Shown piece after piece: positions 51,931 through 60,172 of a stretch of DNA of 64,000 nt. The translations under genes and the position numbers were made by a program. Position 1 is the stretch's first letter. Each line of letters starts with the position of its first letter. Source of the stretch: Arthrobacter sp. GMC3 (GTDB lineage Bacteria; Actinomycetota; Actinomycetes; Actinomycetales; Micrococcaceae); the NCBI RefSeq assembly GCF_002929305.1, contig NZ_PJIO01000004.1, positions 81,963-145,962 of the forward strand, written 5' to 3'. The notes under the pieces were generated by a model. The model made no database searches. It saw only the letters and a program-made list of their open reading frames with translations, and was not told the DNA's origin.

Positions 51931-52236
51931 ATGTCCACAAACTATTTTCAAGTTATTGCCCACTACATCCCGCAGCCCGATGAAGTGGAAAACGTGCTGG
52001 AACTGTTGGGTCAGCTTGCCGCGGCAAGCCGGACCGAGGCGGCCAATATTTCCTACGACTTCTTCCAAGGCGCACAGGACGCGGCACACATCGTGATCCT
52101 GGAACGCTACACGGATGCGGCCGGCTTTGCCGCGCACCGGGAGTACCAGCACTTCAAGGAGATCGGCCTGGGCCAGATCATCCCCAAACTGGCCAGCCGC
52201 CGCATTGAAAGCTATGAGGGAAGCACCCATGAGTGA
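51931..52236 (+). CDS. Antibiotic-biosynthesis-monooxygenase (ABM) domain protein
   Basis: 101 aa from ATG 51931, with GAGGAT upstream. Dimeric ferredoxin-like alpha-beta fold of the ABM family: YFQVIAHYIPQPDEVENVLELLGQLA, SYDFFQGAQDAAHIVILERYTDAAGFAAHREYQHFKEI. The late His-containing HREYQHFK helix is typical. Small ABM proteins act as cofactor-free oxygenases, isomerases such as LsrG, or detoxifiers of reactive products; which applies here is unclear. Its stop overlaps the alcohol dehydrogenase start. Confidence 0.83.
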   Translation: MSTNYFQVIAHYIPQPDEVENVLELLGQLAAASRTEAANISYDFFQGAQDAAHIVILERYTDAAGFAAHREYQHFKEIGLGQIIPKLASRRIESYEGSTHE

Positions 52237-53368
52237 GCCGGCGCTGATGACCAGCGCCGTGCTGCGCGTCGCCGGTGCCGGACGGCCCTACGCGCACAGC
52301 ACGCCGCTGACCCTTGAAAAGGTGCCGGTCCCCAGTCCACGCGCAGGGGAAGTGCTGGTCAAGATCGAACGCGCCAGCCTGTGCCACTCCGACCTTTCCG
52401 TCATCAACGGTTCCAGGACCCGCCCCCTGCCCATGGCGTTGGGACATGAGGCAAGCGGAACCGTGGCCGACATCGGACCCGGCGTGGCGGGCGTCAACGT
52501 TGGCGACCGCGTGGTGCTGGTGTTTGTCCCCAGCTGCGGCAGCTGCAAAGCCTGCACGAACGGGCGCCCGGCACTGTGCCATCGCGGCGCAGAGTCCAAC
52601 GGCAGCGGCGACCTACTGCACGGTGAGTCAGTGCTGCGCTCGCAGTCGGGGGAGCGGATCAACCACCACCTGGGCGTCTCCGCATTCTCCGAATATGCCG
52701 TGGTGGCCCGCGAATCCGTGGTGGTGATTGACCACGAGGTACCCTTCGACGTTGCCGCGATGTTTGGCTGTGCCGCACTGACCGGCATGGGGGCCGTGAT
52801 CCACTCCGCGAAGGTGGCCCCAGGCCAGTCGGTGATTGTGTTCGGCATGGGGGCGGTGGGCCTTGCCGCCGTCATGGCAGCCGTCCAGATCCCCGGCGTC
52901 ACCGTCATTGCCATTGACCCGCTCCCGGAAAAACAGGCCCTGGCCTTGCGCTGTGGCGCCCACTTCGCCGGATCCCCGGCAGAGGCGCCCGGGCTCGTGG
53001 CCGCACATGCCGGCGGCGGCGTCGACGTCGCCATCGAGGCCGTGGGCAGTGCCAAGGTCATGGAAGCGTGCCTGGCGCTGCTGGACCGGGGAGGGGCCCT
53101 GGTCTCGGTGGGCCTGCCCCACCCCGACGCCATGCTCACCGTGCAGGCGCTCCAATTCGCCGGCACAGGCAAGCGGCTGATCGGCTCCTATATGGGCGAC
53201 GCCGACCCCGTTCGTGACATCCCCGCCTACATTCAAATGTGGCGCGATGGCAGCTTGCCGATCGAACTGCTGCACACCGACACCAAGCCGCTGACCGAGA
53301 TTAATGAGAGCCTGGACGCGCTGGCCGACGGGCTTGTGGTCCGCCGGCTTTTCAGCTTCGAATCCTAG
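52229..53368 (+). CDS. Zinc-dependent alcohol dehydrogenase (MDR family)
   Basis: 379 aa from ATG 52229, which overlaps the preceding stop. Catalytic zinc ligands Cys (SLCHSD near 49) and GHEASG near 73; structural zinc Cys set CGSCKACTNGRPALC near 100-115. NAD-binding fold IVFGMGAVGLAAVMAAVQIPGVTVIAIDP near 205. It resembles class III/aryl-alcohol dehydrogenases. It would oxidise an alcohol released or imported in this pathway. Its stop shares the tetranucleotide CTAG with the stop of the convergent metallophosphoesterase gene. Confidence 0.9.
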   Translation: MSEPALMTSAVLRVAGAGRPYAHSTPLTLEKVPVPSPRAGEVLVKIERASLCHSDLSVINGSRTRPLPMALGHEASGTVADIGPGVAGVNVGDRVVLVFVPSCGSCKACTNGRPALCHRGAESNGSGDLLHGESVLRSQSGERINHHLGVSAFSEYAVVARESVVVIDHEVPFDVAAMFGCAALTGMGAVIHSAKVAPGQSVIVFGMGAVGLAAVMAAVQIPGVTVIAIDPLPEKQALALRCGAHFAGSPAEAPGLVAAHAGGGVDVAIEAVGSAKVMEACLALLDRGGALVSVGLPHPDAMLTVQALQFAGTGKRLIGSYMGDADPVRDIPAYIQMWRDGSLPIELLHTDTKPLTEINESLDALADGLVVRRLFSFES

Positions 53369-54507
53369 ACGGCGTTCACTTCCGTTGGGCCGTTGGACGG
53401 TTCGATCCTCAGATCGTGGAGGACACCGCCGTCGAGCGTGCGCATGGTGAGGTGCAAGGCTTGGGGCGTGGCGGTTCCCTCGACCCAGGTGGCAGCCTCC
53501 TCGGCGTCAGGATCGTCGTCCGGGCCGCCAGCCACGAGCTGGCCGTAGGGGAAATCCGGTGACGGGGGCAGCCACGCCGGCAGGTGGGTGTGTCCGGAAA
53601 TGACGATCTGGGCGCCCCATTCTGTCAGAGCCTCATGCCAGGCATCGCGGCTCATGCGGCTGAACCAGTCATAGCCGCCAGATGCGTAATCCACCTCTTC
53701 CTCCTCGATCCAGCGCAGGGGGATGTGGCAGAACACCACCTTGTAAGGGGCGTCCCGGATCTCCGGGCGGGCAGTCACCTCACGCAGCCAGTGGGCTTGT
53801 TCTGCACGGAGCGGCTCAAACGCCACCCGCCCTTCGAAACTTGGATGGCTGTCCGGCTTGTCCTCCCCGGTGTGCAGGACGACGACGGCAACCGGTCCGC
53901 AGCGGAACGCGGAAAAGGGGCGTCCCTGCGGCGCGGCAACGTAGTCCTCAAGCTGGAAAGCCCAGGTACCCCGGACGTCGTGATTTCCAACCACAATCGA
54001 CAACGGGCGTCCGGCACTGACATCCTGGCCGGCCGGGCTGAGGATGGTGGAGACGAACGCGTGCTGATCCTTCCAGTCATTGCACAGGTCCCCGTTCCAC
54101 ACCAACAGGTCCACCTCCGGGGTAGCCGCGTGAAGGGCCCTCACCGTGGAGTTGTTTTGGTGGGTATCGTTCCAGACGGCAAAGTGGGCGGTGTCTGCGG
54201 TGGGATCCAGGGTTCGCACGGACTTCCATGGGCTTTCGTGCCGGGTTTCCGGACCCATGACCGCTTCGGTAACAGCCCGCACGCGCCGGGTTTCACCGCC
54301 GGCCCAGCCGTCGACCCGGACACGCAATACCTTCTCATCCTGGGGCACCATGCCAAAAGCGTCAGCGCAATACCTGCCCGTGGAGCCATCGGGTGACTCC
54401 CATTCGAGCCAGCCGCGGCTGAGCCGGGCCACACCCCAAAGCACCTCAAAACCGTCAACGCGTGGCGCCATGACGACGGGCGGGCTGGTCACTAGGTTCT
54501 CTTGCAT
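53365..54507 (-). CDS. Calcineurin-like metallophosphoesterase
   Basis: 380 aa from ATG 54507, five bases after AAAGGGA; an ATG at 54540 is in frame but weaker. The metal-binding motifs of the family are complete: NDTHQ near 113, NGDLCND near 138, GNHD near 174, FCHIPL near 260 and SGHTH near 304. The N-terminal ~100 residues form an extra beta-rich domain typical of PhoD/purple-phosphatase-like proteins. No signal peptide is seen, so it acts in the cytoplasm. Downstream gene of a pair with the GH38-like gene, 54 bp apart, suggesting hydrolysis of a phosphodiester or phosphomonoester in glycan breakdown. Confidence 0.88.
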   Translation of the reverse strand: MQENLVTSPPVVMAPRVDGFEVLWGVARLSRGWLEWESPDGSTGRYCADAFGMVPQDEKVLRVRVDGWAGGETRRVRAVTEAVMGPETRHESPWKSVRTLDPTADTAHFAVWNDTHQNNSTVRALHAATPEVDLLVWNGDLCNDWKDQHAFVSTILSPAGQDVSAGRPLSIVVGNHDVRGTWAFQLEDYVAAPQGRPFSAFRCGPVAVVVLHTGEDKPDSHPSFEGRVAFEPLRAEQAHWLREVTARPEIRDAPYKVVFCHIPLRWIEEEEVDYASGGYDWFSRMSRDAWHEALTEWGAQIVISGHTHLPAWLPPSPDFPYGQLVAGGPDDDPDAEEAATWVEGTATPQALHLTMRTLDGGVLHDLRIEPSNGPTEVNAV

Positions 54508-54561
54508 GCCGTTCCCTTTACTTTCTTCTGAAGTCCTCATTGCCTTGACGGTGCCCGGCGA

Positions 54562-56637
54562 TCAGCCCAGCTCAAGAACAAATCTAAAGCGCAGATCTTC
54601 CTCGACCCACATCGTGAAGTTGGTTCCCCACACATTGTTGTGCAGGTTCACATGGAAGCCGTCAGAGGGGTCCGGAATAATGTTTTCGTACCGCAGCAGG
54701 GCTGGTGACCCCACCGCCACCAGGGCCGCATCCAGCGGCCGCAGACGAAGACTACGGTTCCCCGAATGGGCTACCTCGGTGACGGCGTGCATGTTCCTGT
54801 TGCCGTTGCGGACAACGTCGCGCGGGTCAATGCGCGTTCCGAGTTTCTCAAACGTCCACTCGCCCGGCCCGGTGACCGGGCGGAAGCCCAACCAGCCGGC
54901 TTCGGGCAGCCGCGAAGCGTCCTTCTTGCACAATTCAAGACAGATTTCGATCCGGCCGCGAGCTGCGGCAAAGCGGTAACTGAGCCTGATCTCCCTGGGG
55001 GCGCCCCACAACTCGCTAGCTTCCGGGGGGAGCACCAAGCGCAGAACGACAACCGGGTCTGCATCGACGTCGAACACTTCCGCCGACACCACTCTCGGGG
55101 CGAAGATGGTGGCCGGCTGCGTGGCAGCGATGGATAGTCCCGGCTTGCTCTGGTCGGGGATGGCCCACACGCCGGTTTCCTTGATGTCGCGGCAGTATTC
55201 GTTAATCCAGCGGGCCTCGTCACGCTCGTCAAAGGTCTGGTATCGGTAGGCGGCGAGGGTGTTGGACGGCCCGGCCCATTGTGTCCGGTCCCCGTCCAGC
55301 AAAGAGATGAGGGCGCCGTCGTCGCCAAATTTCACCACGTAGTCCCCTACAGCAAGCTCATTGGTCGGATCGAATGACCTGCCGGTGGCGTCTGCAGGCT
55401 CCGCGGGGGGTGGGGAGCATTCTGCTATTACTGTGAGCGCCTCGGCGGCATGTGCGGGAGAGAGCGCGGCAATGGCGCGGTCCAGATGGGCGCGCTGTTC
55501 GGCCCAGGACCGTTCAAAGGCGGCATATCCCAGCCCCTGGGCGGAGGTGTTTTCGGTGTAGGCCCAGGCGAACTCCTCGAAGTCAGCAGGGTTCATGCCG
55601 GGATCGATGGCGTCCGCCGCCCGCGCCGCGGTGAAGTCGGCCTTGGTGTAATTGACGTAGTCCGGAAGGTACGTTTTGAGGTCTTCGCCCCAGGTATGTT
55701 CGGGGACAAGCAGGAGCCCGTCGCTGAATCGATCACACTCGAGGGTCCCCGGAACCAGTTCTCCTTTCTCGACCCACCGGGTGCGAAGGCGCAGCAGAGC
55801 CCGCAACCGTGCTGTCTGGAGCGGGTCGCTGGCTACCCCGTGGATCCAGGAATCACCAATCTCCGACTCGAGTACCGGAAGTTCGCCGCGATTCTCAAGG
55901 ACAGCTTGGGCAAAGGCGTCCAGGGTTGAGGCGACAATGCGAGCTTGTGGGTACTTGGCTTGGAGGGCGAGGAAAAGTTCCTCGATCTCCTCGATGGGTG
56001 GTGGGCCGAGGTTGTCGCCGGTGTGCGCCAGGTGCAGTGCATGCGTACCGCCAGGCGCCACGGCAACACCCAATTCGGTGGCGCCATAGCTCCGGGCATA
56101 ATTGACCACCACCTCGCTGCCGTCGGGGGCTCGCCAGATGAAGAACTCGGGGACATCGGGAACCGCCGATGCCCCGTTGACGCCCAGGTGCAAAAACTCC
56201 AGTCCGGCCTCCGCCAGGAACGGCACCAACCCGATGGTGTGACCGGGCACGTCGGTCATCTTCGCGGCGATGGTGTGCCTGCCAAAGCGCGCGTCCAGAG
56301 CCCTGCCAATGGAGATGCCGTGGCGAACCAGGCCCGGATCCATGAGCTCGGTGTGGGTAGTCAGTGGCAGTCCATGCCAGCTGACATGGCCGGCGCGGAT
56401 CGCTGTCTCCAAGGCGGCATGCTCCGATGCGGTACCCAGCCTCAGGGCCTCATGGATGAGCCAAGAGCCCGTGGTCCAAACAAATCCAGCATTGCCACCG
56501 CGGCGCTCGAGCTCTGCGGCCAGGGCGATGGCGCCAGGCAGATACTCCCGAACGTACCGGTCGGTAACATTGTTGGCGTAGTCGGTGAAACCCAGGTCAA
56601 GGTGGGTCTTGAAGACGACGTGAACTGTGCTGATCAT
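54562..56637 (-). CDS. DUF5054-type protein with a GH38-like N-terminal domain
   Basis: 691 aa from ATG 56637, six bases after GAAAGAG; an ATG at 56685 would overlap the operator. The N-terminal part resembles the catalytic beta/alpha barrel of family-38 alpha-mannosidases (HVVFKTHLDLGFTDYA; FVWTTGSWLIHEAL; MTDVPGHTIGLVPFLAEAGLEFLHLG). The His-x-Asp metal-type motif is HLDLGF. The C-terminal part is beta-rich. No signal peptide. Likely an exo-glycosidase on an imported oligosaccharide; substrate unknown. It diverges from the sugar importer across a region with two operator-like sites. Confidence 0.82.
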   Translation of the reverse strand: MISTVHVVFKTHLDLGFTDYANNVTDRYVREYLPGAIALAAELERRGGNAGFVWTTGSWLIHEALRLGTASEHAALETAIRAGHVSWHGLPLTTHTELMDPGLVRHGISIGRALDARFGRHTIAAKMTDVPGHTIGLVPFLAEAGLEFLHLGVNGASAVPDVPEFFIWRAPDGSEVVVNYARSYGATELGVAVAPGGTHALHLAHTGDNLGPPPIEEIEELFLALQAKYPQARIVASTLDAFAQAVLENRGELPVLESEIGDSWIHGVASDPLQTARLRALLRLRTRWVEKGELVPGTLECDRFSDGLLLVPEHTWGEDLKTYLPDYVNYTKADFTAARAADAIDPGMNPADFEEFAWAYTENTSAQGLGYAAFERSWAEQRAHLDRAIAALSPAHAAEALTVIAECSPPPAEPADATGRSFDPTNELAVGDYVVKFGDDGALISLLDGDRTQWAGPSNTLAAYRYQTFDERDEARWINEYCRDIKETGVWAIPDQSKPGLSIAATQPATIFAPRVVSAEVFDVDADPVVVLRLVLPPEASELWGAPREIRLSYRFAAARGRIEICLELCKKDASRLPEAGWLGFRPVTGPGEWTFEKLGTRIDPRDVVRNGNRNMHAVTEVAHSGNRSLRLRPLDAALVAVGSPALLRYENIIPDPSDGFHVNLHNNVWGTNFTMWVEEDLRFRFVLELG

Positions 56638-56675
56638 CCGTAACTCTTTCGTTATAAAAGTTTCCAAAGAATGCT

Positions 56676-56687
56676 GTTTACGCAAAC
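56676..56687. promoter_or_regulatory. LacI-type operator GTTTACGCAAAC
   Basis: Near-palindrome with 10 of 12 symmetric positions, of the GTTTnCGnAAAC type common for actinobacterial LacI sugar regulators. It overlaps the predicted -35 of the importer promoter and lies 38 bp upstream of the GH38-like start, so one bound repressor could shut both directions. Confidence 0.6.
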
Positions 56688-56705
56688 ATTATCTTGTCGT
56701 ATAGT
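56677..56705 (+). promoter_or_regulatory. Predicted promoter of the sugar importer operon
   Basis: TTTACG at 56677-56682, a 17-bp spacer and TATAGT at 56700-56705 (5 of 6 to TATAAT). Operator-like sites lie over the -35 and just after the -10. Confidence 0.5.
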
Positions 56706-56709
56706 CGGT

Positions 56710-56721
56710 GGTAACGCAAAC
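56710..56721. promoter_or_regulatory. Second LacI-type operator-like site
   Basis: GGTAACGCAAAC shares the right half ACGCAAAC with the site at 56676; 34 bp apart centre to centre, about three helical turns, on the same face of DNA. Confidence 0.5.
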
Positions 56722-56787
56722 ATTTTCCTACAGAAGAGACGCTCATGACGAAGAAGTCATCAGAAATTTACCTGGTGAAGGCTGCAA

Positions 56788-57738
56788 ATGACTGACGCGA
56801 CCATTCAGTCCAGCCGGCGGGCAGCAGGTCTGCCGGCCGCGGTTCCCACCACGGCCGCCGGTGAGCCCAAGCTGCGCAAGAACAAGCGCAAATGGGGTGG
56901 CTGGTGGTTTGTTGGCCCATTCATGATCGTGTTCACGCTGGTATTTGTGGCCCCCCTTGCCTACGCCATCTACCTCAGCCTCTTCCGCGAAACACTCATT
57001 GGTGGCAACGCCTTTGTGGGCTTCGAAAATTATCTGACGGCGCTGAGCGACCCCAAGTTCTGGGAGGCAACGCTTCGGGTTAGCCTCTTCCTGGTCATCC
57101 AGGTTCCCATCATGCTTTTTCTGGCCATGTTCGCGGCCCTGGCCCTGGACAGCGCCCGGCTGCGGTGGGTGCCGTTTTACCGGCTCTCGATCTTCTTGCC
57201 CTACGCGGTGCCGGGCGTTGTGGCCGTCATGATCTGGGCCTATATGTACGGCTCCCAATTCGGGCTGGTGGCGGACTTGAATCACTTCCTGGGCATCACG
57301 CTTCCGTCGCCGTTGGCGGAAAACCTGATCATGATCTCCATCGGCAACATCGTTACCTGGGAGTTCGTGGGCTACAACATGCTGATCTTCTTCTCGGCGC
57401 TGAAGGCGGTTCCGCAGGAGCTTTACGAGGCGGCCGAAATTGACGGGGCCGGCACCTTCCGCACGATCTGGAGCATCAAGCTTCCCCAGATTCGCGGGGC
57501 AATTCTGATCGCCACACTGTTCTCCATCATTGGCAGTTTCCAGTTGTTCAATGAGCCCTCCATCATGCAGGCCCTTGCGCCCAACGCCATCTCCAGCTAC
57601 TTCACCCCCAACATGTACGCCTTCAACCTGTCCTTCGCCGGCTCACAGTTCAACTACGCCGCAGCGATCGCCATTGTCTCGGGGCTGATCACCATGGTGG
57701 TTGCCTACGCGGCCCAGATTGCGGGGAACAAAAAGTGA
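56788..57738 (+). CDS. Sugar ABC transporter permease, MalF/UgpA type
   Basis: 316 aa from ATG 56788, with GAAGG six bases upstream. Six helices after a basic N-terminal tail. EAA coupling loop ELYEAAEIDGAGTFRTIWSIKLPQIRG; IFLPYAVPGVVAVMIWAYMYGSQFG and FQLFNEPSIM are typical of the MalF-like subunit. First gene of an importer with unusual order permease, permease, binding protein. No ATPase is encoded; a shared one is expected. Confidence 0.92.
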   Translation: MTDATIQSSRRAAGLPAAVPTTAAGEPKLRKNKRKWGGWWFVGPFMIVFTLVFVAPLAYAIYLSLFRETLIGGNAFVGFENYLTALSDPKFWEATLRVSLFLVIQVPIMLFLAMFAALALDSARLRWVPFYRLSIFLPYAVPGVVAVMIWAYMYGSQFGLVADLNHFLGITLPSPLAENLIMISIGNIVTWEFVGYNMLIFFSALKAVPQELYEAAEIDGAGTFRTIWSIKLPQIRGAILIATLFSIIGSFQLFNEPSIMQALAPNAISSYFTPNMYAFNLSFAGSQFNYAAAIAIVSGLITMVVAYAAQIAGNKK

Positions 57739-58703
57739 GTGACACAATGACAGCCCAACAGTCGGCAGACACACCACGCCGCCCAGCCAGCCGCCTTGCC
57801 AGCGGAAGAATCGCCCACGGCGGCAAGCCCCGCCGTCGGACGTCCAAGACGGTGAGCCCACGGCACAAGCGGGCCTCCATTACCTTGACCCTGTTGATGA
57901 CAGCCATGCTGCTGTACTGCCTGGTCCCACTGTTCTGGCTGGTGGTCAATGCCAGCAAGACCCAAGACAACCTGTACAACTCGTTCGCGTTCTGGTTCAG
58001 CGGCCCGTTCGCACTGTTCGACAACATTGGCCAGGTTTTGGTCCACGACGACGGGATCTTCGTCCGCTGGTTGCTGAACACGCTGATGTATGTGGTGGTG
58101 GGAGCCGGCGGGGCAACCATTCTGGCAGCCCTGGCAGGCTACGGCTTGGCAAAGTACAAGTTCCCGGGCCGGCGGGCGGTGTTCGCCATCATCTTAGGCG
58201 CCCTGGCCATCCCCGGCTCGGTGCTGGCCGTGCCGCAGTTCCTGCTCTTCAGCGGAATCGGCATCACGAACACGCCGTGGTCCGTCATCATCCCCTCCAT
58301 GGTCAGCGCCTTCGGCCTGTACCTGGTGTGGGCTTACGCGGCCCAGTCCATCCCGGATGAATTGATGGAGGCGGCACGGATTGACGGCGCCGGCGAGATC
58401 CGCATCTTCTTCTCCATTTCACTGCGTCAACTCGCACCGGCACTGATCACCGTGCTGATGTTCGCCGTCGTGGCGACCTGGAACAACTACTTCCTCCCGC
58501 TGATCATGCTCAGTGACCCGAAATGGTACCCACTCACCCTGGGCCTGAATCAGTGGGCGGCACAAGCCAGTTCAATCGGCGGTCAGGCAATCCCGAACCT
58601 GGTCATCACCGGGTCCCTGCTGACCGTCATCCCGATCTCCGCAGCCTTCCTGTACTTGCAGCGTTACTGGCAATCAGGGCTGAGCGCCGGAAGCGTGAAA
58701 TGA
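57735..58703 (+). CDS. Sugar ABC transporter permease, MalG/UgpE type
   Basis: 322 aa from GTG 57735, overlapping the previous stop; ATG 57747 is an alternative. A long basic cytoplasmic N-terminus (about 50 residues), then six helices. EAA loop ELMEAARIDGAGEIRIFFSISLRQLAPAL, WNNYFLPLIMLSDPKWYPLTLGL, and C-terminal LQRYWQSGLSAGSVK are standard for the MalG group. Confidence 0.92.
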   Translation: MSDTMTAQQSADTPRRPASRLASGRIAHGGKPRRRTSKTVSPRHKRASITLTLLMTAMLLYCLVPLFWLVVNASKTQDNLYNSFAFWFSGPFALFDNIGQVLVHDDGIFVRWLLNTLMYVVVGAGGATILAALAGYGLAKYKFPGRRAVFAIILGALAIPGSVLAVPQFLLFSGIGITNTPWSVIIPSMVSAFGLYLVWAYAAQSIPDELMEAARIDGAGEIRIFFSISLRQLAPALITVLMFAVVATWNNYFLPLIMLSDPKWYPLTLGLNQWAAQASSIGGQAIPNLVITGSLLTVIPISAAFLYLQRYWQSGLSAGSVK

Positions 58704-58754
58704 GCCGAAACCTTCGGCCCATGGAACAAGTTATCCCAAACGAAAGGAACCACC

Positions 58755-60095
58755 ATGAAAATTGCAAAAAATAACCGATGGCTTCGATTTGGTGCCGCAG
58801 CAACTGCGTCAGTTGTGCTGGCAGGAACGCTGTTCGGTTGCGGCACCGGCAACGACGCCGGAGCAGGGGCTGGCGGAACCAGCCAGGCGGATATTGACGC
58901 GGCAGTGCAGAAGGAAACCACGTTGACGTGGTGGACCTGGAGCGACGGTAATCAGCCCATCGCCGACGCGTTCATGAAGAAATACCCCAAGATCAAGATC
59001 GACATGGTCAAGCTGGAAAACCCCGACGCCGTGGTCACCAAGTTGCAAAACGCTGTCAAGGCGGGCAAGGGTGCCCCCGACATTGTCCCCGTTGAATACC
59101 AGACACTGCCACAGCTCACCATGGGCAAGGCACTGGCCGACATGACCCCGTATGGCATCGACAAGTACAAGGACAATTTCACCGCATCCACCTGGAACGC
59201 GGTCAACGTGGGCGGCAAGCTGGTGGGCCTGCCCCTGGACTCCGGCCCCATGGTCATGATCTACAACAAGGACCTGTTCGCCAAGTCAGGCGTCACCGAG
59301 GCACCCAAAACCTGGGATGATTTTGCCGCAGCCTCCAAGAAGATCCACGCTGCCGATCCTGAGGCATACATTGCCAACAGCGGCGATGCCGGATTCTTCA
59401 CCAGCATGATGTGGGCCTCGGGCGGCCAGCCGTTCAAGTCCGACGGCGAAAAGATCACCATCAACGTCCAGGATGCCGGCTCCAAGAAGTTTGCCAGCTA
59501 CTGGAATACGCTGCTCAACGCCAGCGAACTTTCCCCCGTCCCGACCTGGTCCGATGAGTGGACCAAGGCCCTGACCCAGGACAAGCTCGGCTCGCTGCTC
59601 ATCGGTTCCTGGATGATCTCCGGCATGAAGGACTACGGACTGGGCAAGTGGCAGGTTGCCCCCATGCCCTCCTGGGATGGCAAGGGTGCAACGGCCGAAA
59701 ATGGCGGCAGCTCGCTGGCCGTAACCGAACAAAGCACCAACAAGGCAGTCGGTGCGGCCCTGCTCCAGTTCGCCGCAGAAGGCGAAGGTCGCGACGTTAT
59801 TAACGCCAACGGATTCCCTTCCAACACGGCCGCCATGGATGACCCCACCTGGCTGAACATGACCTTCCCGGCCTACGCCGGCGACCAGAAGGCCAACCAG
59901 GTAGGCGCAGCCGCGGCTAAGGCCGTTGTTCCGGGCTGGCAGTACCTGCCGTACCAGGGCTACGCGAACAATGTTTTCGCTGACTCCGTGGGCAAGGCGC
60001 TGGGCAACAAGGGCGACCTCAACGCAGCCCTGATCGACTGGCAGAAGACGCTGGTGGACTACGGGAACACCCAGGGCTTCACCGTCAACAAGTAG
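58755..60095 (+). CDS. Sugar ABC transporter substrate-binding lipoprotein (family 1)
   Basis: 446 aa from ATG 58755, with AAAGGA six bases upstream. The signal ends in the lipobox GTLFGC. Binding-protein body: TLTWWTWSDGNQPIADAFMKKYP near 55, KGAPDIVPVEYQTLPQL near 100, VGLPLDSGPMVMIYNKDLFAKSGV near 145, and an AVGAALLQFAAEGEG segment. It captures the oligosaccharide outside the cell for the two upstream permeases. Followed by beta-galactosidase, so a galactoside ligand is likely. Confidence 0.9.
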   Translation: MKIAKNNRWLRFGAAATASVVLAGTLFGCGTGNDAGAGAGGTSQADIDAAVQKETTLTWWTWSDGNQPIADAFMKKYPKIKIDMVKLENPDAVVTKLQNAVKAGKGAPDIVPVEYQTLPQLTMGKALADMTPYGIDKYKDNFTASTWNAVNVGGKLVGLPLDSGPMVMIYNKDLFAKSGVTEAPKTWDDFAAASKKIHAADPEAYIANSGDAGFFTSMMWASGGQPFKSDGEKITINVQDAGSKKFASYWNTLLNASELSPVPTWSDEWTKALTQDKLGSLLIGSWMISGMKDYGLGKWQVAPMPSWDGKGATAENGGSSLAVTEQSTNKAVGAALLQFAAEGEGRDVINANGFPSNTAAMDDPTWLNMTFPAYAGDQKANQVGAAAAKAVVPGWQYLPYQGYANNVFADSVGKALGNKGDLNAALIDWQKTLVDYGNTQGFTVNK

Positions 60096-60113
60096 CACAC
60101 CTTTTCAAGAGCA

Positions 60114-60148
60114 CGCGGGGCGCCTGCCAGCATGGTGGGCGCCCCGCG
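60114..60148 (+). terminator. Hairpin between binding-protein and beta-galactosidase genes
   Basis: 11-bp GC-only stem (60114-60124 with 60138-60148) around a 13-base loop, without a U-tract. Between cotranscribed genes, such a hairpin would protect the upstream transporter mRNA or reduce read-through into the enzyme gene. Confidence 0.45.
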
Positions 60149-60172
60149 CGCACTGACATACCAGGAGAGTAC

